From the NCBI GenBank assembly GCA_028278665.1, contig JAQAJI010000034.1:1-35438 (forward strand): a stretch of DNA of 35,438 bases. The letters are read 5' to 3'. The DNA is from Candidatus Rariloculus versatilis. Lineage in GTDB: Bacteria > Pseudomonadota > Gammaproteobacteria > Steroidobacterales > Rariloculaceae. The notes under the pieces are model-generated. The model was not told the origin of the DNA and searched no databases. It was given only the letters and a program-made list of their open reading frames with translations. Each line of letters opens with the position of its first letter. The stretch's first letter is position 1. Of this stretch, positions 8,392 to 16,804 are shown one piece after another. Made by a program: the position numbers and the translations under genes.

Positions 8392-8596
8392 CTGGACGAA
8401 AGCACGGCAACAGGCGACGAGGGTGCAAGTCTGCCGAAGCTGCCATCCTGGGCCAGTGGCGGTACACGGGTCGACGTTGCAAGTCGCGACGATCTGTATG
8501 CCGCAATGCAAGGCCGCTGATTGCGTGTCGATCAGCTCAACCTTCGGCCCCGGCCGACCTGCTATCGGAATCCTGGATCAGTAGTTGGGCAGCCCT

Positions 8597-9733
8597 TCAT
8601 CCCCCGACGAGCGCAAGCAGCACGCCAGCGACGACGGCCGAGCCGATGACGCCGGCGACGTTCGGTCCCATCGCGTGCATGAGCAGGTGGTTCGAATCGT
8701 CGGATTCGAGCCCGACGCGGTTGACGACGCGGGCCGCCATCGGTACGGCCGAGACGCCGGCGGCGCCGATCAGCGGATTGATCCTGCCGCGCGTCGCCCA
8801 GCACATGAGCTTGCCCATGAGCACGCCCGATGCCGTGCCGATCGAGAAGGCCGCGGCGCCGAGCACGAGGATTCCGAGCGTCTCGAGGTTCAGGAACTGA
8901 TCGGCGCTGAGCTTCGAACCGACCGCGAGCCCGAGCAGGATCGTCACGACGTTCATCAGTTCGTTCTGCGCGGCGCGGTTGAGCCGCTCGACGACGCCGC
9001 ATTCGCGCAGCAGATTGCCGAAGGTCAGCATGCCGATCAGCGGTGTCGCCGTCGGCAGGAAGGCGGCCGTGACAGCGAGCACCGCAAGCGGAAACAGGAT
9101 GCGTTCCAGGCGCGACACGGGACGCAGTTGCCGCATCGCAATCCGCCGCTCGCCCTCGGTCGTCAGCGCGCGCATGATCGGCGGCTGGATGATCGGCACG
9201 AGCGCCATGTAGGAGTACGCCGCGACCGCGATCGCGCCGAGCAGTTCCGGCGCGAGGCGCGACGCGAGGAAAATGGCCGTCGGGCCGTCGGCGCCGCCGA
9301 TGATGCCGATAGCCGCGGCATCGGCGAGGCTGAAGTCGAATCCCGGTACGGCGTTAAGCAGCAAGGCGCCGATCAGCGTCAGGAAGATGCCGACCTGGGC
9401 GGCGGCGCCGAGCAGGATCGTCTTTGGATTGGCGATCAGCGCGCCGAAGTCCGTGAGCGCCCCGACGCCAAGGAAGATCAGCAGCGGGAAGATGCCCGTG
9501 TCGATCCCGACGGCCGAGACGTAGCCGAGCAGACCGTCGGGACCGCCGATGCCGGCCACCGGGATGTTGCTCAGGATCGCGCCGAAGCCGATCGGCACGA
9601 GCAGCAACGGCTCGAAGCGCTTGCGGATCGCGAGGTAGAGGAGCCCGGCGCCGACAACGATCATCGCGAGATCGGCGAAGCCGAAGTTCGCGATCCCGGT
9701 CGTGGCCCACAGGGCCCTGAGCCCTTCGTCCAT
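8597..9733 (-). CDS. oadB: Na+-translocating oxaloacetate decarboxylase, beta subunit
   Basis: OadB is the membrane carboxybiotin decarboxylase that couples CO2 release to Na+ export. The 378-residue length fits. Visible family stretches include [25 protein letters not shown]-type sequence at about residues 90-115, then [20 protein letters not shown] around 140 with its conserved Asp, and near the C-terminus [21 protein letters not shown]. About ten hydrophobic segments are evident. It lies 8 bp after oadA on the minus strand, last in an oadG-oadA-oadB operon. No Shine-Dalgarno precedes the start, consistent with coupling to oadA. Confidence 0.95.
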   Translation of the reverse strand: MDEGLRALWATTGIANFGFADLAMIVVGAGLLYLAIRKRFEPLLLVPIGFGAILSNIPVAGIGGPDGLLGYVSAVGIDTGIFPLLIFLGVGALTDFGALIANPKTILLGAAAQVGIFLTLIGALLLNAVPGFDFSLADAAAIGIIGGADGPTAIFLASRLAPELLGAIAVAAYSYMALVPIIQPPIMRALTTEGERRIAMRQLRPVSRLERILFPLAVLAVTAAFLPTATPLIGMLTFGNLLRECGVVERLNRAAQNELMNVVTILLGLAVGSKLSADQFLNLETLGILVLGAAAFSIGTASGVLMGKLMCWATRGRINPLIGAAGVSAVPMAARVVNRVGLESDDSNHLLMHAMGPNVAGVIGSAVVAGVLLALVGG

Positions 9734-9741
9734 CCGTAACG

Positions 9742-11505
9742 TCAGGCGACGTGCACCAGCGCGTGGCCGAGTTCGACCGAGTCGCCCTCCTGCACCGCGA
9801 TGGCCGCGACCGTGCCGTCCTTCGGAGAGCGCACCTCGGTCTCCATCTTCATCGCTTCCATGATCACGAGGATGTCGCCCGTTGCGACGCGCTGGCCGGG
9901 CTTGACGAGAATGCGAAAGACGCTGCCTGCGAGCGGCGCGTTGACGGCTTCGCCGCCCGGGGCCTGAGCGTGCGCCGCCGGCGCGCCGGCCGGACTGATT
10001 CCGGCAATGTCGCCGGCCGGCGAGACGACGACGTCATAGTCGCGGCCGTCGACGCTGACCGTGTAGCGCTCCGGTCCGTCGGATGGCCGGGCGCCGGCCG
10101 CCGGAGCGGGCGCTTCGTCGGCGTCGCCGGGCGCGGGCTCGAACGCGGACGGGTCGCCGCGGTGCTCGAGGAAATTGAGCCCGACCTTGGGGAAAAGCGC
10201 GTAGGTGAGCACGTCATCGACGCCTGCGACCTTGAGCCCCTTCTCGCGGGCCAGCCGGTCGACCTCTGCGGTGAGGCTGTCCATCTCCGGCTCGATCAGA
10301 TCGGCCGGCCGGCAGGTCACGGGCTCGGCGCCTTCGAGTACGCGCGCCTGCAGGTCCTTGTCGACGGGCGCCGGCGTTGCGCCGTACTCGCCCTTGAGGA
10401 TCGCCTGTGTCTGCTTGGTGATGTTCTTGTAGCGTTCGCCGAGCAGCACGTTCAGCACCGATTGCGTGCCGACGATCTGCGAAGTCGGCGTCACGAGCGG
10501 GATGTAGCCGAGTTCCTTGCGGACGCGCGGGATCTCGGCGATCACGTCGTCGTAGGCGTGCTCCGCATTCTGGTCGCGAAGCTGGTTCTCCATGTTCGTG
10601 AGCATGCCGCCGGGAACCTGGGAAACCAGAATCCGCGCATCGACGCCCTTGAGGCTGCCCTCGAACTTCGCGTACTTCTTGCGGACCCCACGGAAATACG
10701 CGGCGATCTCGCCGAGCAGCGGCAGATCGAGCCCCGGGTCGCGGTCGGTCCCCTCGAGGATCGCGACGACGGTTTCGGTCGGCGAGTGGCCGTAGGTCTT
10801 GCTGAGCGGCGAGAGCGCGAGGTCGATCATGTCGATGCCGGCTTCTGCGGCCTTGATGTTCGTCGCCGTGCTCATGCCGGTCGTGGCATGGGTCTGCATC
10901 GCGATCGGCACGCTGCACGCTTCCTTGAGCCGCGCGACGAGTTCCTCGGCGACATAGGGCTTGAGCAGTCCCGCCATGTCCTTGATGCAGACCGACTGGC
11001 AGCCGAGGTCCTCGAAGCGCCTGCCCATGTCCACCCACATGTCGATCGTGTGCACGGGGCTGACCGTGTAGGACATCGCGCCCTGTGCGTGCTTGTCGAC
11101 CTTGAGCGTGGCCTTGATCGCGTGTTCTAGATTGCGGAAATCGTTGAGCGCGTCGAATATCCGAAAGACGTCGACGCCGTTGAACGCCGCGCGTTCGACG
11201 AAGGCTTCGACGACATCGTCGGCGTAGTGGCGGTAGCCGAGCAGGTTCTGGCCGCGCAGCAGCATCTGCTGGGGCGTGTTGGGCATCGCCTGCTTGAGCA
11301 GCCGGATGCGCTCCCATGGATCCTCGCCGAGGTAGCGGATACAGGCGTCGAAGGTTGCGCCGCCCCAGCTCTCCGACGACCAGAACCCGACCTGGTCGAG
11401 CTTCGCCGCGATGGGCAGCATGTCCTCGATGCGCACGCGCGTTGCGAGCAGCGACTGGTGCGCGTCGCGAAACGCGAGCTCCGTGATCTTGAGCGGGTTG
11501 CTCAT
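9742..11505 (-). CDS. oadA: Oxaloacetate decarboxylase, alpha subunit (carboxyltransferase plus biotinyl domain)
   Basis: This 587-residue soluble subunit transfers the C4 carboxyl of oxaloacetate to biotin. The N-terminal carboxyltransferase barrel starts [17 protein letters not shown], with the metal-site RDAHQS motif. It is followed by a conserved PYC/OADA domain and an Ala/Pro-rich linker at about residues 455-520. The C-terminal biotin-carrier domain carries EAMKMETEV, with the biotinyl lysine at about 553. The start codon overlaps the oadG stop (ATGA, 11502-11505), with GAGG about 9 nt upstream. Oxaloacetate is the likely substrate, but alpha subunits for methylmalonyl- or glutaconyl-CoA systems look different. 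Confidence 0.96.
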   Translation of the reverse strand: MSNPLKITELAFRDAHQSLLATRVRIEDMLPIAAKLDQVGFWSSESWGGATFDACIRYLGEDPWERIRLLKQAMPNTPQQMLLRGQNLLGYRHYADDVVEAFVERAAFNGVDVFRIFDALNDFRNLEHAIKATLKVDKHAQGAMSYTVSPVHTIDMWVDMGRRFEDLGCQSVCIKDMAGLLKPYVAEELVARLKEACSVPIAMQTHATTGMSTATNIKAAEAGIDMIDLALSPLSKTYGHSPTETVVAILEGTDRDPGLDLPLLGEIAAYFRGVRKKYAKFEGSLKGVDARILVSQVPGGMLTNMENQLRDQNAEHAYDDVIAEIPRVRKELGYIPLVTPTSQIVGTQSVLNVLLGERYKNITKQTQAILKGEYGATPAPVDKDLQARVLEGAEPVTCRPADLIEPEMDSLTAEVDRLAREKGLKVAGVDDVLTYALFPKVGLNFLEHRGDPSAFEPAPGDADEAPAPAAGARPSDGPERYTVSVDGRDYDVVVSPAGDIAGISPAGAPAAHAQAPGGEAVNAPLAGSVFRILVKPGQRVATGDILVIMEAMKMETEVRSPKDGTVAAIAVQEGDSVELGHALVHVA

Positions 11506-11765
11506 GGCGCTCGCCTCGTGCGGTACATCCTGACGGCTGCCGCGACGGCCCCTGCGATCTCGGGCTTGACGGACCGCGGCTCGGGGAGCGGGGGGGCTGG
11601 GCTCGCCATCGGCGCCGCGGCAGCGACCTCGGGGCGTGCGGCTTCGATGAGCCTTGCGACGGCGGACATCGCGTGGACGACGAGGATCAGCATGGTCAAC
11701 AGCACAAACGCGACGCCGAGCCCGATCAGCGTGACATTGACTCCAGCCTGAAAGATATCAGCCAT
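11502..11765 (-). CDS. oadG: Oxaloacetate decarboxylase, gamma subunit
   Basis: This is a small (87-residue) OadG-type protein. One N-terminal membrane helix ([20 protein letters not shown], residues about 11-30) is followed by a Pro/Ala-rich linker and a basic C-terminal amphipathic segment, [16 protein letters not shown], as in other gamma chains, where this tail contacts the alpha subunit and supports assembly. It is first in the oadGAB operon and overlaps oadA by four bases. A G-rich CAGGGGC lies directly before the ATG and may serve weakly as the ribosome site. Repeat element B begins 58 bp upstream of the start, so the operon promoter is within or beside that element. Confidence 0.88.
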   Translation of the reverse strand: MADIFQAGVNVTLIGLGVAFVLLTMLILVVHAMSAVARLIEAARPEVAAAAPMASPAPPLPEPRSVKPEIAGAVAAAVRMYRTRRAP

Positions 11766-11823
11766 GCCCCTGCCCAGCGCAACCCGCGGCCCGTACTACG
11801 CTCCGGCAGGGAGGCCCCGGTCG

Positions 11824-11989
11824 GAAGCCTGTGGCGCAGCATGTCGCGCAAGCGACAATCCGATATCGCGGTCCCTTTCGATCGATCGATTGAGAACAAT
11901 GTCGAGCCATACTTGACGAATTCGATCGGGTGAAGGGGCGAATGAGCATGGATCGGCAGCCACGAATGCCCGCGCCGCAGGCATGCTTC
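11824..11989. repeat. Nested inverted-repeat element, copy B
   Basis: This 166-bp copy lies between the oadG start and the end of the metallo-hydrolase gene. Ends: GAAGCCTGTGGCGCAG (11824-11839) against CGCGCCGCAGGCATGCTTC (11971-11989), an imperfect match with a 3-base ATG bulge. A local hairpin GTCGC-GCAA-GCGAC follows the left end (11843-11856). The core (11861-11935) carries GTCCCTTTCGATCGATCG and GACGAATTCGATCGGGTGAA, with CGATCGA pairing to TCGATCG. By hand about 58 of 67 core positions agree with copy C, while the arms have diverged more. Its place upstream of oadG could affect that operon. Confidence 0.75.
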
Positions 11990-12033
11990 TGGCGTCGCCG
12001 GGTCCGTCTCCGTCTTCGTCGACCCGCGGGCTG

Positions 12034-12930
12034 TCAGCGGTTCAGGCTTCGATACACGAGACGCGTGAAGGTCTCGGGGTTCATGAAGCCGGCGCCGTAG
12101 GTCTCGTTCCACTCCGCCGTCGGGTTGGCCGTGACGACGTCGTCCTCGCTCATGCCCTGGTCGATCATCGACTGGATTCGCTCGCGCACGGTCCTGAGCA
12201 CTTCGAGGTCGTCGCTGAGATCATCGGGTGTCGCCAGCGGTCCGTGGCCCGGGATGATCATCGTTCCCCCGTCGCTGCGGCTCAGCACTTCCTCGCCGGC
12301 TGCGATGAACCCGTCGATCGAGCCGTCGCTCGATACGTCGACGAACGGGAAGAAGCCGTGAAAGAACGTGTCGCCCATGTGGAAGGCGTTGAGGTTCGTG
12401 AAGTGCACGAGCGTATCGCCATCCGTGTGCGCGTTCTCCACGTGAATGAGGTTGACGGTGTTGCCGTTCCAATGAAACGTCATGCGGCCGGGGTAGGTAA
12501 TGTTCGGCCAGGCGTCGGGCGGCGACGCGGGGATGTCCTGGGCGGGGAGTTCGCGGACCTGGTCGGTGCTCATTCTGGCCTTGACGTTGTCGTGGGCCAT
12601 GACCGTCGCACCGCCCGTGCGGAAGTTCTGGTTGCCGCCGGTGTGGTCGCCGTGCCAGTGGGTGTTGACGACAAATTCGACGTCGCCGCCGCCTGCCGCG
12701 TTGACCGCGGCCTGGATCTTCTCGCTGAGCGGCGCGAACTGCGTGTCCACAATGAATGCACCGTCATCGCCGAGCGAGAGCCCGATGTTGCCGCCCTGGC
12801 CGACGAGCATGTAGAGCCCGTCGGCTACATCGACGGTCTGGATCTCCACTTCAGAAAAGTCCTGCTGCGCCCACGCGCCCGTGCCCAGAACGAGCGACGA
12901 CGCCAATCCGACAATCAGTCTTGTTCTCAC
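12034..12930 (-). CDS. Secreted metallo-beta-lactamase-fold hydrolase
   Basis: The 298-residue protein has a signal peptide (MRTRLIVGLASSLVLGTGAWA) and a complete MBL zinc site: H91, H93, D95 and H96 in THWHGDHTGG, H169 in NAHTDGDT, D187 in HMGDTFF and H229 in PGHGPL. It is therefore probably a periplasmic di-zinc hydrolase. The spacing resembles general MBL-fold enzymes and B-type lactamase relatives rather than a defined subclass, so antibiotic hydrolysis should not be assumed. A TATAAT hexamer on the minus strand lies 37 bp upstream of the start. The neighbouring pirin is divergent, and repeat B follows its stop. Confidence 0.88.
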   Translation of the reverse strand: MRTRLIVGLASSLVLGTGAWAQQDFSEVEIQTVDVADGLYMLVGQGGNIGLSLGDDGAFIVDTQFAPLSEKIQAAVNAAGGGDVEFVVNTHWHGDHTGGNQNFRTGGATVMAHDNVKARMSTDQVRELPAQDIPASPPDAWPNITYPGRMTFHWNGNTVNLIHVENAHTDGDTLVHFTNLNAFHMGDTFFHGFFPFVDVSSDGSIDGFIAAGEEVLSRSDGGTMIIPGHGPLATPDDLSDDLEVLRTVRERIQSMIDQGMSEDDVVTANPTAEWNETYGAGFMNPETFTRLVYRSLNR

Positions 12931-12966
12931 TGCAGTGCTCCCGCGCTTTTCGGTCGAACCCGCCGG

Positions 12967-12972
12967 ATTATA
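12967..12972 (-). promoter_or_regulatory. Candidate -10 box (TATAAT) for the MBL-fold gene
   Basis: A perfect TATAAT is read on the minus strand 37 bp before the start codon at 12930, a suitable distance for a short leader. The position 17 bp further upstream (about 12990-12995) is GC-rich and does not resemble TTGACA, so an activator or a non-consensus -35 would be needed. Confidence 0.4.
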
Positions 12973-13126
12973 GGTCAGCAGCGCGCCCGCCCGCGAGTGG
13001 CGCAGGAGCGCGGCGGAAGGCGCAAGCCGCGAGCCTGGCCGATCTGCGAATGTGCGGCCTGCAACGCGACGCGCAGCGCAGCGGATGGCGAAACGGTCCG
13101 CCGATCTGCGCGTGGATCGAGTTGGC

Positions 13127-13132
13127 TATAAA
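13127..13132 (+). promoter_or_regulatory. Candidate -10 box (TATAAA) for the pirin gene
   Basis: The AT-rich GGCTATAAAATGG stands out in very GC-rich DNA about 55 bp before the pirin ATG. A TATAAA hexamer fits a sigma-70 -10 box. No good -35 is present at the expected spacing, so this is only a candidate. Confidence 0.35.
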
Positions 13133-13184
13133 ATGGCCCGCTGGGCAAGTGCCGCGGGCGCACGGAAACGCAAGGATCAAAGCC

Positions 13185-14048
13185 ATGTCAGACAACGATG
13201 TGACGGCCGCCTCCCGCACGGTGGTCAGGAAGGTCAGGGGACAGCCGACGAGCGACGGTGCGGGCGTTCGCATGACGCGCGTCATGGGCACGCCGATACT
13301 CGATCACTTCGATCCGTTCCTGCTGCTCGACGAGTTTCGTTCCGACGATCCGAACGACTACATCGCGGGCTTTCCCGATCACCCGCACCGCGGCTTCGAG
13401 ACCGTCACCTACATGCTCGCCGGGCGCATGAAGCACGGCGACAACCAGGGCAACACGGGGCTGCTCGGTCCGGGCAGCGTGCAGTGGATGACCGCCGGCC
13501 GCGGCATCGTCCACTCGGAACTCCCCGAGCAGGACGAGGGGCTCATGTGGGGCTTTCAGCTCTGGGTCAACCTGCCCGCGAGCGACAAGTTCACCGCGCC
13601 GCGCTACCAGGACATCCAGGCCGACGGCATCCCCGAGGCCGTGCTCGGCGACGGCGTCAGGGCCAAGGTCATCACGGGCGAGCTCGGCGGCATCACGGGG
13701 CCCGTTACCGATGTCGCGACGGAGCCCGTCTATTACGACCTGCATCTGGACGGCGGCGCTTCGTACACCGTGCCGCTGCCGGCCGGGCACAACGTATTCC
13801 TCTACGTCTATGACGGCAGCATCTCGGCCGGGCCGCATGGCTCCGCGCGGCGCGTCAGGCGCGGCGAGATGGCGCTGCTCTCCCACGGCGGCCGTGTGGA
13901 GATCTCCGCCGACTACAACGGCGCACGGCTCATCCTCGTCGGCGGGCGGCCGCTCAACGAGCCGATCGCACGCTACGGCCCGTTCGTCATGAACACGAAC
14001 GAGGAGATTCACCAGGCGTTCGACGACTACCGCGCCGGCCGGCTCTGA
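13185..14048 (+). CDS. Pirin family protein
   Basis: This 287-residue bicupin is a canonical pirin. The metal ligands are all present: H66 and H68 in DHPHRGFETVTYML, H110 and E112 in GRGIVHSE. The N-terminal FDPFLLLDEF and the core WMTAGRGIVHSELPE, MWGFQLWVNLP are conserved. Bacterial pirins are Fe-binding regulators or quercetin-2,3-dioxygenase-type enzymes; which applies here is unknown. The start at 13185 has AAGGA about 10 nt upstream and agrees with the family start. A much longer in-frame opening to 12756 would run antisense over the MBL gene and was rejected. Downstream lies repeat C, then the convergent GST gene. Confidence 0.93.
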   Translation: MSDNDVTAASRTVVRKVRGQPTSDGAGVRMTRVMGTPILDHFDPFLLLDEFRSDDPNDYIAGFPDHPHRGFETVTYMLAGRMKHGDNQGNTGLLGPGSVQWMTAGRGIVHSELPEQDEGLMWGFQLWVNLPASDKFTAPRYQDIQADGIPEAVLGDGVRAKVITGELGGITGPVTDVATEPVYYDLHLDGGASYTVPLPAGHNVFLYVYDGSISAGPHGSARRVRRGEMALLSHGGRVEISADYNGARLILVGGRPLNEPIARYGPFVMNTNEEIHQAFDDYRAGRL

Positions 14049-14141
14049 TCGGTCTCACCGCGAAGGTTCGCGGGGCGAGCGGCCGCCGCGTCGCGCGGCC
14101 GTGGGTTCACCCGGGCTGTGGGAATCGGACGGTTACCGGCT

Positions 14142-14295
14142 AGGAGCCTGCGCCGTAGGAAGTCGCGACAGCGAAAATTCGCTATCGCCGTCCCTTCGGT
14201 TGATCGATTGAGGAGAATATCGAGCCATATTTGACGAAATCGATCGGGGGATGAGAGCGGATTTGCCGCCGCGAATTCCTACGGCGCAGGCTCCT
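14142..14295. repeat. Nested inverted-repeat element, copy C (best-preserved ends)
   Basis: The ends form a perfect 20-bp inverted repeat: AGGAGCCTGCGCCGTAGGAA (14142-14161) and TTCCTACGGCGCAGGCTCCT (14276-14295). The match continues inward with one mismatch over about five more bases. Next to the left arm is a local hairpin AGCGAAAATTCGCT (14170-14183). The core (14181-14250) shares GTCCCTT, TTGATCGATTGA and the CGAGCCATATTTGACGAAAT segment with copies A and B, with GATCGATT and AATCGATC as inner arms. It lies between the 3' ends of pirin and the convergent GST gene, so it could serve as a bidirectional terminator. No target duplication is obvious. Confidence 0.85.
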
Positions 14296-14328
14296 GGAGA
14301 TCCCGTGGACGCTCGGTTGGTGCTTCCC

Positions 14329-15312
14329 TCAATTTCCGAGACGCGCGCGGTCGTGCGCGACCGAATAATCGATGTCCGGACCCACCGGCAGGATGCGGTG
14401 CGGATTGATGCTCTCGTGGCTGCCGTAGTAATGCGCCTGGATGTAGGGGATGTCGACGGTCTCCGCGATGCCCGGCTGCTGGTACAGGTCGCAGGTGTAG
14501 CCCCAGAGATTCGGGTAGTCGACGATGCGGCGCACGTTGCACTTGAAGTGCCCGAAGTAGACGGGATCGAAGCGCACGAGCGTGGTCCACAGCCGCCAGT
14601 CGGCCTCGGTGATCGTGGCTCCGGTCAGATACCTGCGTGTCGCGAGCCGTTCCTCGAGCATGTCGAGCGTCTCGAACACGGCCGTGACGGCTTCCTCGTA
14701 GGCGTCCTGGGTCGTCGCGAAGCCTGACTTGTATACGCCGTTGTTGACGGTGTGATAGATGCGCTCGTTGAGTTCGTCGATCTGGCCCCGCAGCGGCTCG
14801 GGGTAGAAGTCAGGGCCCGTCGCGCCGACCTCGTCGAAGGCGCTGTTGAACATGCGGATGATTTCCTTGGACTCGTTGGACGCGATGGTGTTGCGCTCCT
14901 TGTCGCAGAGGATCGGCACGGTCGCGCGGCCGCTGTATTTCGGATCCGCGGCGAGATAGACCTCGTAGACGCGCTTCGCGCCGTTGATCGGGTCCTCGAT
15001 CACGCCCGGTCCGGGTTCGAAGGTCCAGCCTTCCGTACCCATGAAGGAATTGACGGCCGAAAGCCCGATCATCGAATCGAGCCCCTTGAGCTTTCTGAGG
15101 ATCAGCGTGCGGTGCGCCCAGGGGCAGGCGAGCGAGATGTAAAGGTGATAGCGGCCCGGTTCAGCGCGGAAGCCGCCCCTGCCCGAGGGGCCCGGACTGC
15201 CGTCGCTCGTGACCCAGTTGCGAAACTGCGCTTCGCTGCGTACGAAGCGCCCCTTCGACGCCTTGGTGTCGTACCAGACGTCGTGCCATTTTCCGTCGAC
15301 CAGCATGCCCAT
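14329..15312 (-). CDS. Glutathionyl-hydroquinone reductase-like GST (YqjG/ECM4 family)
   Basis: This 327-residue protein is of the Xi-class GST type, which reduces glutathionyl-hydroquinones. The redox cysteine is C63 in SLACPWAHRTLILRKLKGL, the hallmark motif. Other conserved parts are VPILCDKERNTIASNESKEIIRM with the G-site ESKEI, the long all-helical C-terminal domain, and RFDPVYFGHFKCN ahead of YPNLWGYTCDLYQ. The length matches the family. Two ATGs (15312 and 15306) are possible; AAGG spaced 7 nt favours 15312. It converges with pirin across repeat C. Together with pirin and the MBL enzyme it hints at a quinone or aromatic stress locus, which is inference. Confidence 0.93.
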   Translation of the reverse strand: MGMLVDGKWHDVWYDTKASKGRFVRSEAQFRNWVTSDGSPGPSGRGGFRAEPGRYHLYISLACPWAHRTLILRKLKGLDSMIGLSAVNSFMGTEGWTFEPGPGVIEDPINGAKRVYEVYLAADPKYSGRATVPILCDKERNTIASNESKEIIRMFNSAFDEVGATGPDFYPEPLRGQIDELNERIYHTVNNGVYKSGFATTQDAYEEAVTAVFETLDMLEERLATRRYLTGATITEADWRLWTTLVRFDPVYFGHFKCNVRRIVDYPNLWGYTCDLYQQPGIAETVDIPYIQAHYYGSHESINPHRILPVGPDIDYSVAHDRARLGN

Positions 15313-15417
15313 GCGGCTACCTTAGCGGCTCAGACGCGCCCGTCAACCGCTTTCGTTTGAATTGCGCCGCGCCCGTGGTACTGTCCCGTGGCCAGTGCGG
15401 GCAGGCGAAGAGGGCGC

Positions 15418-16662
15418 ATGAAAACAATGAACAAGGTCCGGCAGGCTTGCCTGCAGCTCGCAGCCTGTGGCGAAAGCCCTGCTGCGTTCGACCGGCGATG
15501 CATCCCGCCCGAGCTGCGTTGCTCGTCGCTCGAATATGTTCAATATTCTCGCTGCTCGCGCCTTGTCGGGCGGGTCTCTCGCCGGTCCCGGCGCGAAGCG
15601 GGGTTCTGCCGCGGGCTGCTACTTGCGCTTGGCGTGCTGTCGCTCGGCGCCGCGGCCCAGGCCGAGACGGTCCGCCTGACCGTCGCCGCCAGCCACACCA
15701 CGGCGCTGCCCTGGGTCGGCGTGATGCAGTCGCTCGTCGTGCCGGAGTCCAACCGCAGGCTCGAGGCGATGGGCAGCCCCAATCGCATCCGCTGGACACA
15801 GGCCTACGGCGGCTCGCTGTACAAGTACGAGAACACGCTCGAGGCCATCGAGATCGGCCTCACGGACATCGGCTGGGTCGGCACGCTCTGGGAACTGTCG
15901 AAGATGCCCCTGCAGAACGTGACGTACTACACACCGTTTTCGAACGACGACTACCAGATGCTCTTCGAGATCTTCAACGAGCTGCACGAGGAGCTGCCGT
16001 CGCTGAGGGATGCCTGGGCCGTACACAACTCGCGCTTTCTCGGCGGCAGCGTGCTCGACACCTACCACCTCATGACCAATTTTCCGGTCGACTCGGTCGA
16101 TGACCTCAATGGCCGCAAGATTCTCGCGCCCGGGCCGTCCGCTGCATGGCTCGAGGGCACGGGCGCGGTGCCCGTCGACGGCGGGCTCACGACGTACTAC
16201 ACGCAGATCCAGACCGGCGTCGCCGACGGGGTGCTCACGATACTGACCGGTGCGCCCCCGTACCGGATTCACGAGGTTGCGCCCTACATCACGCTCGTCG
16301 GCCTCGGCTCGATGCTGACCGGCGGCATGGCGATCAATCTCGACACCTGGAACGGTCTGCCGGAGGATGTGCAGCAGGTCATTGACGAACTCGGGGCCGA
16401 GTACAGCAGGGGGGTGGCCAACGAGCTCGGCGTGCGCTACGAGCGGGGGCTCGAATCGATGCAGGCCGAGGGCGCGATCGTGACGACGCTGCCGCTTGCC
16501 GAAAAGCGCCGCTGGCTCGACGGCATGCCGAACATCGCGGCGCGCTGGGCGGAGTTGACCGAGGCGCGCGGCATCCCGGCGCGCGAGGTCCTCGAGACCT
16601 ACATGGATGCGATCCGCGAGCGCGGCGGTGCACCGCTCAGGGACTGGGACCGGGGGGACTGA
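15418..16662 (+). CDS. TRAP transporter substrate-binding protein (DctP family) with abnormal N-terminus
   Basis: From about residue 83 (ETVRLTVAASHTTALPW) this is a normal DctP receptor, with SLYKYENTLEAIEIGLTDIGW, TTYYTQIQTGVADGVLTI and the C-terminal helical end. The membrane-spanning signal core, GLLLALGVLSLGAAAQA, sits at residues about 66-82 instead of the N-terminus. The 65 residues before it (MKTMNKVRQACL onward, rich in Cys, Arg and Ser) are encoded by a 160-bp palindromic segment. GAAGAGG lies 6 nt before ATG 15418. No ATG or TTG start lies closer that would give a proper signal peptide. So it is either an unusually long leader, an in-frame element insertion, or a gene damaged at its start. 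The next gene is dctQM. Confidence 0.82.
   Translation: MKTMNKVRQACLQLAACGESPAAFDRRCIPPELRCSSLEYVQYSRCSRLVGRVSRRSRREAGFCRGLLLALGVLSLGAAAQAETVRLTVAASHTTALPWVGVMQSLVVPESNRRLEAMGSPNRIRWTQAYGGSLYKYENTLEAIEIGLTDIGWVGTLWELSKMPLQNVTYYTPFSNDDYQMLFEIFNELHEELPSLRDAWAVHNSRFLGGSVLDTYHLMTNFPVDSVDDLNGRKILAPGPSAAWLEGTGAVPVDGGLTTYYTQIQTGVADGVLTILTGAPPYRIHEVAPYITLVGLGSMLTGGMAINLDTWNGLPEDVQQVIDELGAEYSRGVANELGVRYERGLESMQAEGAIVTTLPLAEKRRWLDGMPNIAARWAELTEARGIPAREVLETYMDAIRERGGAPLRDWDRGD
15460..15619. repeat. 160-bp nested palindromic segment inside the dctP leader
   Basis: Complementary arms, from outside in: GCAGCCTGTGGC (15460-15471) with GCCGCGGGCTGC (15608-15619), 10 of 12; GACCGGCGA (15490-15498) with TCGCCGGTC (15579-15587), perfect; CCCGCCCGA (15504-15512) with TCGGGCGGG (15566-15574), perfect; GAATAT (15532-15537) with ATATTC (15543-15548), perfect around a 5-base loop. 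The whole lies in the coding frame before the signal-peptide core. The left end resembles that of repeat B (AGCCTGTGGCG), and a partly similar stretch recurs at 16688-16720. Confidence 0.72.
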
Positions 16663-16696
16663 CGCTTGGGCAAGGACAACGGCCCGCAGCCTGTGA

Positions 16697-16732
16697 CCGA
16701 AGCCCGCGTTGCGACCGATCGGGCGTCTTCGG
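16697..16732. other. Hairpin between dctP and dctQM
   Basis: CCGAAGCCCG (16697-16706) pairs with CGGG-CGT-CTTCGG (16720-16732) around a 13-base loop with a 3-base bulge. It lies 35 bp after the dctP stop. Stem-loops here are common in TRAP operons and can protect or terminate the receptor mRNA so that receptor exceeds permease. No T-run follows. The start of this stretch resembles part of the 15460 palindrome. Confidence 0.5.
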
Positions 16733-16804
16733 CAAGGCGGTCTTTCTCCCCATGCAGCAGGCCGATTGACGCGGTTCGTTGAGAACACCCCGGGCCTTTT
16801 CCAG

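Noticed and set aside
6886-8511. 541-codon minus-strand frame opposite dctQ and dctM
   Set aside because: Low-complexity charged sequence typical of the antisense of membrane proteins.
12756-13184. Upstream extension of the pirin frame
   Set aside because: It runs antisense over the MBL gene start and its promoter; the pirin family start and ribosome site are at 13185.
11824-14295. Element copies B and C as ends of one composite transposon
   Set aside because: They flank ordinary genes (MBL, pirin), carry no transposase, and copy A lies outside; no target duplication is seen.
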